A stretch of DNA of 64,000 bases from Aurantiochytrium sp. KH105. Taxonomy: Eukaryota; Sar; Bigyra; Thraustochytrida; Thraustochytriidae. Each line of letters begins with the position of its first letter. Position 1 is the first letter of the stretch. The stretch covers positions 48,759 through 112,758 of the forward strand of contig BGKB01000224.1 of NCBI GenBank assembly GCA_003116975.1, written 5' to 3'. This document shows, in pieces, positions 20,696-30,027 of the stretch. The notes below the pieces were generated by a model that did not search any database, had not been told where the DNA came from, and saw only the letters and a program-made list of their open reading frames with translations. The translations under genes and the position numbers were made by a program.

Positions 20696-21085
20696 ATGGC
20701 GGAGGAGGACTCGATGGAGGGCGTGTCGCCCGCCGCGAACGCCGGCGCGGCGGGCGCTGGCGGCGGCGCCACGGAGTTTCTGACGGCGGAGGAGGCCGCC
20801 GCCACCGCGGGCGAGAACGGCGGCGCCGACGAGGGCGAGGGCGACAGCAAGACCAGGCGCACGACGCGGTACCTGACCAAGTACGAACGTGCGCGCATTC
20901 TGGGCACGCGCGCGCTGCAGATTTCCATGAACGCGCCCGTCATGGTGGAGATTGAGGGCGAGACGGACCCGCTTCGCATCGCGCAAAAGGAGCTGCAGGC
21001 CCGCAAAATCCCCATCATCATTCGCCGCTACCTGCCGGACGGAACGTACGAGGACTGGAAAATCAAGGACCTTATTGTCGACTAA
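20696..21085 (+). CDS. RPB6: DNA-directed RNA polymerases I, II and III subunit RPB6 (ABC23/ABC14.4)
   Basis: 129 residues from ATG at 20696. The N-terminal half is acidic and Ala/Gly-rich, as in other RPB6 proteins; the conserved C-terminal half reads [20 protein letters not shown], then [31 protein letters not shown] and [20 protein letters not shown], the diagnostic omega-like core. RPB6 is a shared, essential assembly subunit of the nuclear RNA polymerases. An upstream in-frame extension (from 20525) is Arg/Ala translation of GC-rich leader and was not used. Confidence 0.97.
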   Translation: MAEEDSMEGVSPAANAGAAGAGGGATEFLTAEEAAATAGENGGADEGEGDSKTRRTTRYLTKYERARILGTRALQISMNAPVMVEIEGETDPLRIAQKELQARKIPIIIRRYLPDGTYEDWKIKDLIVD

Positions 21086-22295
21086 GTTTCTCTCTTCTTG
21101 AAAACGCGGGTGGTCACGAAACGAACGCGTCAATACATCACATCGCATCGCATCACGTCACATCACATTGCAGTGCACCATATCAAAGCGACGGGGCGAG
21201 ATGATGCGGAGGTCCACCTCCGTCTTGTGATTCGCCCCTTTTATGCGCAGTCATGCGAGTCAGTTCCTTTTCACCCTCCCTCCCACCCACCCACCCACCC
21301 ATCGACCCCTTTTTCTCAATGTTTGTGAATTCGTACGCGCGGCGTTGGCTACTTTCGAGTTTGGGTTGGGGTCTATTGCGTACTACATACGGACCCCATC
21401 TCCCCTCTGGTCATATTGACGCTGTGCGGATTACAAGTCGGGCACGCATGCTTTCGATGCTCGCTTGGGACGCAGCGCCGTAGTCAACGTAGGTCTAGTT
21501 AAAAACTGAAGGTTATATAGTGAAGATCATTTCCAAGCACGCTCATCGCCATTTTCCTGAGACTGAGGGCCTAGAACTATGGTCATCGGCTCCAAATCCT
21601 AATGATCATCCCACAAAACTTAAACTATCTTCCGCGAGCGCACCCGTTTCCTCTCCACTCATTCCAGTACCGGCTAGGTTTTCCCCTCTCAAGTTCGGGT
21701 GCTTTCTTTCTCTCTTGCATTCATGAATCGATGCCTCAAATTTCATACGAGTTTTTTTTATTTTACAGTCGTTGTAATCCAGCTTGACCCATCCATTACC
21801 ACTGTTTCATCCGATTGGCAAGCCATCGTCGTTTACTTTTTCCAGTACACCGGCTGGCACTATTTCCCACTTCTGAGGGCTTTTTTACTTGCGGTCGCTG
21901 CCTCATTATTCCGTTCGAGATTATTCCGTTCGAGATTCTTTTCAAATGCTCGCAGTGATCTAGCTTGTCCCATCACCACCGTTTCATCCGTGAGACAAAG
22001 CATCGTCTTGGCCCGGCCGCCAGATTTCAGTAACGGCTTCGTTTCCTCCCCACCGTGCCGCTCTCTTTCTCTCTTGAATCTCGAAGCCCTATCTTTACCA
22101 TTCTAGATTATCTGTCAGCTGCCACTGGTAATCTTGACTGCGCATGCTCTGGTCCCATCATCGTCGTCATCAAAATGGCAACCATCGTCTCAGCTCTTTT
22201 TCTGCGCTTTCCTGTTTCCTGACCGAGGAGGCTCGAAACGAGATTTGACTTGCCAGTCTCACACTGGGTGGGACACCAGGGGAGCGGGGCAAGGG
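21086..22295. other. Spacer with degenerate direct repeats
   Basis: 1.2 kb without a supported gene. CATCA/CATCG pentamers occur at 21137-21170 and (CCCA)n at 21282-21300. Two imperfect copies of a block containing AGCTTG.CCCATC and CCGTTTCATCCG-like sequence lie about 178 bases apart (about 21780 and 21960), with a third related fragment near 21640. GC is lower than in the coding flanks. Confidence 0.45.
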
Positions 22296-24032
22296 ATGCG
22301 TGGCGGGCGCAATGCAGCACTACGCTGCGCGCTCCCCGGAGCGCGTGTGCTCCTAACAGCCCTGACGGTGCTGACCGCAACATACATGTTGCTGATGCAG
22401 CGAGCAGTCGAGCTGCACATTTCGGGCGAGCTTGGAGAGGCAGAGACTCCACCACAAGTGGTCCCAGACCTCGCGCTGCGCGAGGCTGGCTACGGTCCAG
22501 CGCTCAGCGTGGTAGAGAAGCAGATTCTTCACCCAGAGAGCGCAATCGAGGCGGTAGAGCTTCTTTCTCTGATCAGGAACGGCACCGTCAAGACGGACCT
22601 GAAGACCCAAGAAGCTGTTGATACTGCACTCGAGTCCTTCGCAAGTACATCACAAAGACTGCCGTCACAGACAAGAGGTTCACCGCCCGCCTCCTACGAG
22701 CGCATGGCCAAGGCTCGTCGTCAGCATATGCCATTTTACGTCGCCTTGCAGCGCGAAATTGAGCAGTGTCCGCATAATGTGGACGTCCGCAAAGCAAGCG
22801 AGCTTCGAGCTCGTCTGGATCCGACCAAAAGTTCAAGCCAAGGTCATCTTCGCGATCATGCTGGCATGGGCAAGAGTGCAGATGATACTTCGCTGCCAAT
22901 GAGCATCAAGGATTTCGTATGTGCTGCAAAGTGCGCGGCGCAAGAACCCGAGCTGGAGCGGGGTTTTCAGGTCTTTTCCATCACCAAATACAACTTGGAG
23001 GGATTGCTGCGAATGTGCAAGGCGGGGACATTTCCTTTCCTGGTTTGGATTCGAAAAGGGGAGTTGCTGCAGCGCGCGTGTCAGGAACGCCCGACGGGCA
23101 CGCACGCATTTCGCGACGCAATGGAGGTGGTCCAACGAATTGTAAACATCGTGGAGCTGCCGAGTGTGATCTTTGGCTTTGATGGCAATGACTACGCCAT
23201 TCCACAGTCGCCGAATCCTCTCAAGTACAATTCGGCGGGGTGGATCCAACCCTTGGCTCAGGTCGTGCGCTTTGTCGGAACAGATGCATCGCCGTGTCCT
23301 TTGTTCCCTACGCCGCCATTTCTCATGGGCGTGGGCCTCCTGCGCAAGTCTTCAAGGGCGCAAAGTATGGCGCTCCCGCCCTGGGAGTCGCGGAGCTCAA
23401 CAATCTTCTGGCGAGGCGGGTCGACAGGCATGCCGTTCGACCCCGATTTCGTGTACATGATGCCTCGCCCCGAGTTGGTCCGGCGCCATCGCGAGACGGT
23501 CGGCTTTGACGTCGGGCTCACAACGGTGGACGGCGTGACTTCCAAGATGCGCGAGAATGGCTTCATGCAGGAGACCCGCCTCGCGCCATTCGCATCAAAG
23601 TCCGTCTTCGCGCAGCATCGGTACCTCTTGCATGTAGACGGCAACACGGCGAGCTGGGGTCTTTTCGGCAAGCTCGCCCTCGACGCGGTCGTGCTCTGGC
23701 AGCGCTCGCCCGTCACCTTTCGCGAGCACTATTACGATCTCCTGCGGCCCTGGGAGCACTACGTCCCCGTGGATGCCAACCTGGGCAATCTCGAGCTCGT
23801 CCGCGACTGGTTGGCGACGGCTGCGGGCGCTCAGGAGGCCGCGTCGATACGCGACCGCGCGAAGGCGCTCCGCGACGCGCGGCTGCGGCTCGAGGACGCG
23901 GCGTGCTACATTGTGCGCCTCGTGCACTCGCTGGCCGCCGTGCAGGCCTTCGACGCCGCCTCGGCCGCGCACCTCGACCGCGTCGGCGCGCCGCTGGGCG
24001 TCTCCGCCGCCTCCTTCGCGCCGCCCGCCTGA
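22296..24032 (+). CDS. CAP10/KDELC-like glycosyltransferase (GT90 family), type II membrane protein
   Basis: 578 residues from ATG at 22296. A short basic N-terminus is followed by one hydrophobic segment (LLTALTVLTATYMLLM, about residues 18-33), giving Golgi/ER type II topology. The C-terminal half carries the CAP10 signatures: IFWRGGSTG (Trp372-Arg373-Gly374), KSVFAQHRYLLHVDGNTASW (Asp448-Gly449), then the block with PWEHYVPVDANLGNLELV that closes the donor site. Relatives are xylosyl- and O-glucosyltransferases (fungal CAP10, POGLUT). The acceptor cannot be read from sequence. The middle (about residues 60-230) is poorly conserved. Frame continues upstream of the chosen ATG, but the TM segment would then be internal. 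Confidence 0.85.
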   Translation: MRGGRNAALRCALPGARVLLTALTVLTATYMLLMQRAVELHISGELGEAETPPQVVPDLALREAGYGPALSVVEKQILHPESAIEAVELLSLIRNGTVKTDLKTQEAVDTALESFASTSQRLPSQTRGSPPASYERMAKARRQHMPFYVALQREIEQCPHNVDVRKASELRARLDPTKSSSQGHLRDHAGMGKSADDTSLPMSIKDFVCAAKCAAQEPELERGFQVFSITKYNLEGLLRMCKAGTFPFLVWIRKGELLQRACQERPTGTHAFRDAMEVVQRIVNIVELPSVIFGFDGNDYAIPQSPNPLKYNSAGWIQPLAQVVRFVGTDASPCPLFPTPPFLMGVGLLRKSSRAQSMALPPWESRSSTIFWRGGSTGMPFDPDFVYMMPRPELVRRHRETVGFDVGLTTVDGVTSKMRENGFMQETRLAPFASKSVFAQHRYLLHVDGNTASWGLFGKLALDAVVLWQRSPVTFREHYYDLLRPWEHYVPVDANLGNLELVRDWLATAAGAQEAASIRDRAKALRDARLRLEDAACYIVRLVHSLAAVQAFDAASAAHLDRVGAPLGVSAASFAPPA

Positions 24033-25643
24033 CACGCACGCCCGAAGAAGCCAAAAGCCGTGCGCGCGTGTATGGTGGCAGGGAGGTTCGTGTATAGATA
24101 GATCGATGGCCCAACTCGCGTCTCTTCTCTTCTCTCTTTTCCCTGCTCAGCCGCCACCGCTGCGGCTGCAGCAGCCAGCAGCCATGGCAGACGGCGAGAG
24201 CTCGCGCCGCGCGTCCGGCGGCCCGGCCCTCGTCGCGCCGCGGCGCGCGCATGGAGCCAGTCGGCGCGGCGCCGTTTCCTGCGCGCGGGAAGAGCGGCGG
24301 AGAGAGAGAGAGAGAAGCCAGCCATTGTCTATTTGTTCGGGAGTCCGGCAAACTGACCATGAGGGGCGTGTGTATAGATAGTATAAAGACGGTAGGGCCG
24401 CGGTGTGCACGGGTGGCACGCCACGGTCGCGGTGCCGCCGCTGCGTTCGATTGGCAGTGGCGCGAGATTGGAGTTGGCTCGGCCGTCGTTGAGAGGATGT
24501 CCTTGGTTGCGATGCTGCTGCTTCGTTACGTCGCTCATTGTTTGGCTGCTTAGTGAAGAAGCTGCAGCTGGTGGCTGCTGCTGCCGAGCGGCGAGGGGTT
24601 CGGTCGGTCGCGCAGCGCGTGCGCGAGGAGGGCAGGAAAGAGGAAGCGGCGGCGGCGGCGGCTCCGAGGAGCACGCGCCCGTTCGGAGGTCTGCACGACG
24701 AAAATGGTTCTTGGCTGGCTGGCTGGCTGCCAGCTGGCTGGCTTCGACGGGTCGCCCCGATGCAAATGCAAAGCAACAGGCAAGTCCATCTGTATCTGCG
24801 TCTAAATTTCGACGTAACTGCAGCTGCAGCTGCACTGCTGCAGCTGGCGAGGGAGGAATGACGGACTCGGATGGAGCTCGGTGCCAAAAGGGGCCAGCCA
24901 CAGCGCACCGTCCATATTGGACTTCTTTTCACCCCCCGTGCGTGCAGCGGCAGCCGGCTGCGGCTGCGGCGAGGGAGGAAGAATACTCGCGGCAGAAACT
25001 GCGAGGCCTCCTAACGTCTCGCGTCGCAACTTACATTTTGCTTCATCTCATGTTTCCCCCTTCGGAGATTGATTGTCGCGCTCTTCCTCGGCGAGGCGAG
25101 AAGAAGGAAAAGGTGAAGCCGCGGCCTGAGCAGCCGCGGGCGGCTGCGCGACGCGGACCTCGCGGCAAGCCGGTCGACCGGTTGGTTGGCTGGTTACCGC
25201 CGGCAACAGAGCAAGCAGCACAGGCAGCAGTCCTGAGGGAGTCGGCCTTTTTGGCTGGGAAAGTGGTAGGTAGCAGTAGGAGGTAGTAGCAGGCTCGTCA
25301 CTGGTGGGACTCGCGACCCATAAACAACGGGACAGTGGCAGAAGGAGGGCCACTGATCGTGCGTGGACTCACGGCTCGGACTCCATCGCGGGTGGAGGTA
25401 GTTGCAGTGGCGGTTGGCACCTCGCCTCACGCCGATCTTCGGCCTGAACGTCTGCACGCTTTTCTTGAGCGCGCGACCAAGAAATGAATGTAAAGTCGGA
25501 GCAGATAGTCGTCGGTTGGGCGAACGACCAAGCAAGCTGGCAAGCTGGCAAGCCAGCAAATCCGAAACTCGCAAAGCGAAAGCGAGTGGAACAGGTCGAC
25601 GACAGCAAGACGCGAGATGCGAGCACGAAGTGCTGCAAGGAAG
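24033..25643. other. Spacer and promoter region ahead of the array
   Basis: 1.6 kb of repeat-rich DNA: CT-rich run (24120-24142), (GA)n (24298-24312), (GGC)n (24649-24662), (TGGC)n (24711-24742), CTGCAG palindromes (24817-24845) and short GGTTGGTTGG and GCAAGCTGGCAAGC tracts. Overlapping low-complexity frames only. The last portion is the leader of array copy 1. Confidence 0.5.
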
Positions 25644-28600
25644 ATGAAGGCGGTCGCAGCTGCTGCGAGCGTCGTGGTGGTGGCCATGGCCGCCTCGACG
25701 GCGGCGCAAACAACTACGCAGTGCGAGATCGGTACCGAGGAACTTGAATGGGGCTCGAGCGTCATCGGGTGTGGCACCGTGAGCGTGAGCATGGGAGGCT
25801 GCTGCGGTACCGCCTTGCCCGAGGCCGCAAACGCAACATCCACCGATGAAGCGATATGCCGGTCGTTGGAAATGCAGCGCGCATACTGTGAGAATGAAGA
25901 TCTCGAGGGCTGCGACAACTTCAAGCCTAACGCTACGCACGCCATCACATTTGAGATCGACGTCACATACGCCGACGCCGAGGACACGTGCTGCAGTCAA
26001 TGCAAGTGCTACGGTGATCCCCTGTGCGAAGCCTTTGACGGCTCGAGAGACCAAATGATTGAGTGCGATGCGCGCAACTTTACAGACTGTGGTCTGCAGC
26101 AAGACATTTGTCGTCGGCAGTTCGATCACGCCGGGAACCGCTGCAAGTGGCTCAAGGGCAACGACAACTACCCATGGTGGGTCTCCAACCTTGAAGACGG
26201 ATCTCCCTGCCAAGCAGATTACGAGAAGAGCGGGCAGCTCGAGCTCGTTCTCGTCGAAGTTGGCGACTTTAAGCTCTCCACACTCATTGGCGAGCGTGGC
26301 GTGCAGACCGACGTCCTCGTGAAGATGGCCGGGTCCTCAGACGTCTACTCCATGTCGTCCGAGGACTGCTTCGACAACGACCCACGCAACGTGGGCACCA
26401 GCAGTGCGGCGTCGGCATGGGACATGCCCACGAACGCGTCTGCGCCAGCCGAGTGGAGTGTCGAAACGCCCAACAGCATCGATGTCGTGTGGCACGTGGG
26501 CGACGCCAGCGTGGGCATCTACGCCGACGTCGTCTGCACCAAGGCCTCAGGGGCCTCGCGCACACGCCTCGACATCGAAAACATCACCGATACCCAGGGG
26601 CTTTCTGGAAATGGCTACTGCTACACTGGCGTCATCAAGTCGGGCAAGCAACGCGGATCCAACGTCGGCAACACGCAGGCTCACTACGACTGCCTTCAGC
26701 GGGAGCTTCCAAGCCTCGTCAGCACCTGCAAAGCCCTGACCAGCGACAGCTGCAGCTATCAAAACGTTGCCGGCTGGCAGCAGTACTGGTGCGAGACTGC
26801 CGAGCTCGAGTTCACAGAGGCCACAGGTGATACCTACGCCGACTTGGTGACCTCGTGCTTGGCAATCATCCGCAACGGGACGGAGGACGAGCAGGCGGCG
26901 CACTGGGATCGTCTTGCGTGCCAAATGAACTCGGGTCTGCCCTACGGCACGGATCAGCAAGACTCAAGTGTGACCGAGTGTCTGGATAACCTCAACGAGT
27001 TTGGCTTTTACGCCTGGACGCAAAAGTACGAGGGCATCATTCCTCACGAATGGACTGTGGCCGAAACATGCGTGTCATCCATTGAAGCGTTTACAGATGT
27101 CCCGGCGGACGACACGTGCGCTTCGGGTCTCCTCGTCGAGGTCAACAAAGGTGGCTCCTGGGAGGGCGTGCTGTACTTTCCGCCAGAGTCGCCGCCTTGC
27201 GCGGATGCCATCATCGAGGCCAACGGTGCTGATTTTCCGGACCTCTTTCTCTACCCGATTCGACTTCGCCAGTGCGGTCTCAGCGCCTCGTGCCTCGTCA
27301 CGGAAGGTGGCACCGAGTGCCGGCCTGTCATGTCGATCGACGCCACCCTCGACTTCTCTGGTTCCGTGTGCACGCTTGGTGGCGAAGACTGTTCGACGTG
27401 CGCGCGCGATCTTTCGGACACGCCGCCGCAAGTCTGCGAGGAAGGCTCAACCGATGAGTATGTTGTAGGCTATTGCGAACAGTGCTGCTCGACGAACAAC
27501 TATGTCCCCGGTCAGGAAAACCAGACGTGTCGCGATTTGGAGATTTCCACTCCGTTCTGCGACATGAGCGACGATACAAGCCTCAAGTACTGCAAGAAGT
27601 TCAAAAAGAAGCGCTACAACGGCATGCTCACCATTAACTTTACGGAGCCCGAGACCAGCGTCGATGACTCGTGCTGCAGCACCTGCGCGCTCTGGGGCGA
27701 TCCCTTTGGTCAAGCTTTCGACGGATCGCGCCAAAAGATCATTGTTTGCGACTCGCGTGACGCCACTTGTCTCTCGCAGGAAGAGCTCTGCGGCAACATG
27801 GTCGACCACAAGGGCAACGCTTGCGTGTGGAATCAGACCGTTGCTGACCTTATTGGCAGCAAGCGCACCAACATTGCTGCCTATGGCTCGCCGTGCCTGC
27901 CGGACTGGTCGACCTCGGGAGAGGACGAGGTCGTTCTGTACACGATCGAAGACCCAACCTTTCGCTTGAGCTTTTACACGGGCGAGCGCTCTATTTTGGA
28001 CTTGATGCTTCTCACGACGCCGAATGGCGAGTACTCGCTGGACCCTGAAAAGTGCTTTGCCACCGATCCGATGGACGGCTGGTCCACGCTCGACGGTGAG
28101 GACGTTTCGACGGCTCTCAACCTCACGTACACGGCGAATGGTGTCAACGGCTACGGCAAGGACGAGCGCGTCTGGTCCGTACTCGATCCTGCGACGGGCA
28201 TCTTCTTTCGAGTGACTTGCGTCTTTTCCGAGGCCGTCAATGCTAATTTTCAGGGCGGCTACCGTCTCAACGTTGAAAGCCTCGTGGACACCGAGCTGGA
28301 TCGCACCGGCACGGACGGATACTGCGTGACCTCAGATCTGGTCACCTATGGTGGTGGATACACGGAGAACCCGTATGCGGAAGTTTGCGAGGAGGCGCTC
28401 GCCTCGGATCACTTGGCATGCAAGGCGTTCTGGGCAGGCTCGTGCACGCCCGAGCAGATTGCTCTCGGTGTTGAGAGCTGGTGCAAGACGGCCAACCAGC
28501 CAGATTCGGTGAGCAAGTGCGTCAGGAGCATCAAGAAGAACAAGTCGTCCCGCACGGCCGCGCTCTGGACCAAGGCTGTTTGCACAGCACTCTTGCCCAT

Positions 28601-29069
28601 GAAGCAGGCCACGCAGTCCAAGGGCGCCTTCTTGCGCGAGTGCCAAGACCTTGCCGAAACGGAGGGTTACTATGCAATTGTGGAGAACTACGGGTCGGCC
28701 GGCGATCGCGCCTCTGTTCAGAGCTACTGCGCCAGCTCTGTCACCGACTACAGCAAGCGCGACTCCGTTGATCCATGCATTGGAGGCATTTCCGTGCAGT
28801 ACGATGCCGGCCAGGGCTGGGAAGAGCTCTTCTTTGTGCCCTCGAATCTCATGCCCTGCGATGGCTCGCTCGAGATTCCTGCTTACAAGTCCAAGTACTG
28901 GCCGCTCTTTGCGTACCCGATTCGCTTCGAGCAGTGCGACGTGCTGAACGAGGACGGCGCTTGTCCTGCGACGGTGAATGTTGAGGCCACTTGCATGGCG
29001 AACTTAGGCTTTGAGCTCAGCCTGACATACTCTTATGATGGCGACATTGGTTGCCCTGACGACGCTTGA
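25644..29069 (+). CDS. Array copy 1: secreted cysteine-rich two-module protein
   Basis: 1141 residues from ATG at 25644 (an in-frame ATG at 25617 would add nine basic residues before the same signal peptide). Signal peptide MKAVAAAASVVVVAMAAS with probable cleavage after TAAQ. Module A (about 30-570) has GGCCGT, then CCSQCKCYGDPLCEAFDG, DHAGNRCKWLKG, GERGVQTD and a closing FLYPIRLRQCGLSASC; module B repeats the order with CCSTCALWGDPFGQAFDG, DHKGNACVWNQT, GERSILD and FAYPIRFEQCDVLNEDGACP. Several NxS/T sequons (NATH, NITD, NQTV, NLTY) are present. It ends GDIGCPDDA with no hydrophobic tail, so a soluble secreted product is expected. The FDG signature resembles the start of von Willebrand D domains but the rest does not obviously match. 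Intronless. More diverged from copies 3-6 than those are from each other. Function unknown. Confidence 0.93.
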   Translation: MKAVAAAASVVVVAMAASTAAQTTTQCEIGTEELEWGSSVIGCGTVSVSMGGCCGTALPEAANATSTDEAICRSLEMQRAYCENEDLEGCDNFKPNATHAITFEIDVTYADAEDTCCSQCKCYGDPLCEAFDGSRDQMIECDARNFTDCGLQQDICRRQFDHAGNRCKWLKGNDNYPWWVSNLEDGSPCQADYEKSGQLELVLVEVGDFKLSTLIGERGVQTDVLVKMAGSSDVYSMSSEDCFDNDPRNVGTSSAASAWDMPTNASAPAEWSVETPNSIDVVWHVGDASVGIYADVVCTKASGASRTRLDIENITDTQGLSGNGYCYTGVIKSGKQRGSNVGNTQAHYDCLQRELPSLVSTCKALTSDSCSYQNVAGWQQYWCETAELEFTEATGDTYADLVTSCLAIIRNGTEDEQAAHWDRLACQMNSGLPYGTDQQDSSVTECLDNLNEFGFYAWTQKYEGIIPHEWTVAETCVSSIEAFTDVPADDTCASGLLVEVNKGGSWEGVLYFPPESPPCADAIIEANGADFPDLFLYPIRLRQCGLSASCLVTEGGTECRPVMSIDATLDFSGSVCTLGGEDCSTCARDLSDTPPQVCEEGSTDEYVVGYCEQCCSTNNYVPGQENQTCRDLEISTPFCDMSDDTSLKYCKKFKKKRYNGMLTINFTEPETSVDDSCCSTCALWGDPFGQAFDGSRQKIIVCDSRDATCLSQEELCGNMVDHKGNACVWNQTVADLIGSKRTNIAAYGSPCLPDWSTSGEDEVVLYTIEDPTFRLSFYTGERSILDLMLLTTPNGEYSLDPEKCFATDPMDGWSTLDGEDVSTALNLTYTANGVNGYGKDERVWSVLDPATGIFFRVTCVFSEAVNANFQGGYRLNVESLVDTELDRTGTDGYCVTSDLVTYGGGYTENPYAEVCEEALASDHLACKAFWAGSCTPEQIALGVESWCKTANQPDSVSKCVRSIKKNKSSRTAALWTKAVCTALLPMKQATQSKGAFLRECQDLAETEGYYAIVENYGSAGDRASVQSYCASSVTDYSKRDSVDPCIGGISVQYDAGQGWEELFFVPSNLMPCDGSLEIPAYKSKYWPLFAYPIRFEQCDVLNEDGACPATVNVEATCMANLGFELSLTYSYDGDIGCPDDA

Positions 29070-30027
29070 TAGAGACAGCAGCTTGAAAAATTGAATTTGT
29101 AGATGAACAGCTCATTTTATTTTCCGCGAATCACGTAGCCAGTAAGCTTTCTTTGTTGGCCGTCTTCTCTTGTCGTGCGCACCGCGTCATGACTTTTTTT
29201 TCCCCTTAAGAATCAACTTCAGAAGTGCGTTTTTGCACGATCTTCATACCGGGGGCGCGCCCTGCTCTGAGTCCGTATTGGGCATAAAAATTCGACAAGA
29301 ATTTGGACAAGAAGAGTCCGTATTGGGTATGCAAGCTGTGTAGTGCCGACTTGCGGCAAGGAAATATTCCGGTGACAAGCTTTTTCAAGGTGGATCTTGA
29401 ACCTAGGCTCGTGATGTCAGAGACTACGTTTGCAAAGGACCTACTGTTATCATGCTATTGGCTCGTGGTATGGGCTTACAGAGTGCGCTTCTACTACAAG
29501 AACGCTTTCCATAAGACCGGCTCGTGTTCATGTTTTATTGCCTCCATGGCGACCTCTATTACAGAGAGATATTCCTGCACTATTTCACTGGAGCTCGGAC
29601 GAATAAAAACGCACTTCAGATCGCGGGGTCTTCAAAGACCCGCAGGGTATCAAGTTTTTTTGTTTGTTTTTTAGGCCATCCTTTGTCTGGAGATCATATG
29701 AAAAGTAGAGTGGCATCGAGGACATAGAATGACGCCACCATGGCTGGACGGCATGGACCAGATGACGTCAACCTTTTGCTCATGGGAAGTCTCATCTAAG
29801 GCCCCTGCTGCAGTCAGTGCACCTGGTGGGGGCAGTCTACCAAGTCACGGCAGTGAACATCTCCTAGCTGGTAAGCCTCAGAGCGGGCCCGTGCCCCTCA
29901 CCAGCACCTCTGTACATCACCTATCCAAGTCTTGGACTTGGCGCCAAGACAAAGTAGTCCCAGCATCAGCAGATCCGAATCGGCGTTATATAGAATCCAT
30001 CATACAGTCCATTTCTCAATAAGTGGC
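29070..30027. other. Spacer carrying a candidate mobile-element remnant
   Basis: About 960 bases of lower GC between copy 1 and the opposite-strand hydrolase. It contains the inverted-end element described separately; the remainder (29645-30027) shows no supported gene. Confidence 0.5.
29218..29644. mobile_element. Candidate non-autonomous element A with inverted ends
   Basis: The left end contains AGAAGTGCGTTTTT (29221-29234) and the right end its near-complement AAAAACGCACTTCAG (29605-29619), followed by a short GC hairpin (GCGGGGTCTT...AAGACCCGC). The same right end and hairpin occur in element B, and both share an interior fragment with CTACAAG and AAGACCGGCTC. Inside, a plus-strand frame (29303-29674) has WVCKLCSADL followed by SFFKVDL and ETFAKDLLL-like sequence that faintly recalls IS1595/ISXO2-type transposase N-termini; this likeness is weak. 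Also contains a direct repeat GAGTCCGTATTGGG (29269 and 29314). Confidence 0.4.

Noticed and set aside
25644-29069. Full von Willebrand D domain assignment for the array modules
   Set aside because: Only the GDP...FDG entry motif matches; the downstream segments do not follow the usual VWD pattern by eye, so it is reported as VWD-like motif only.
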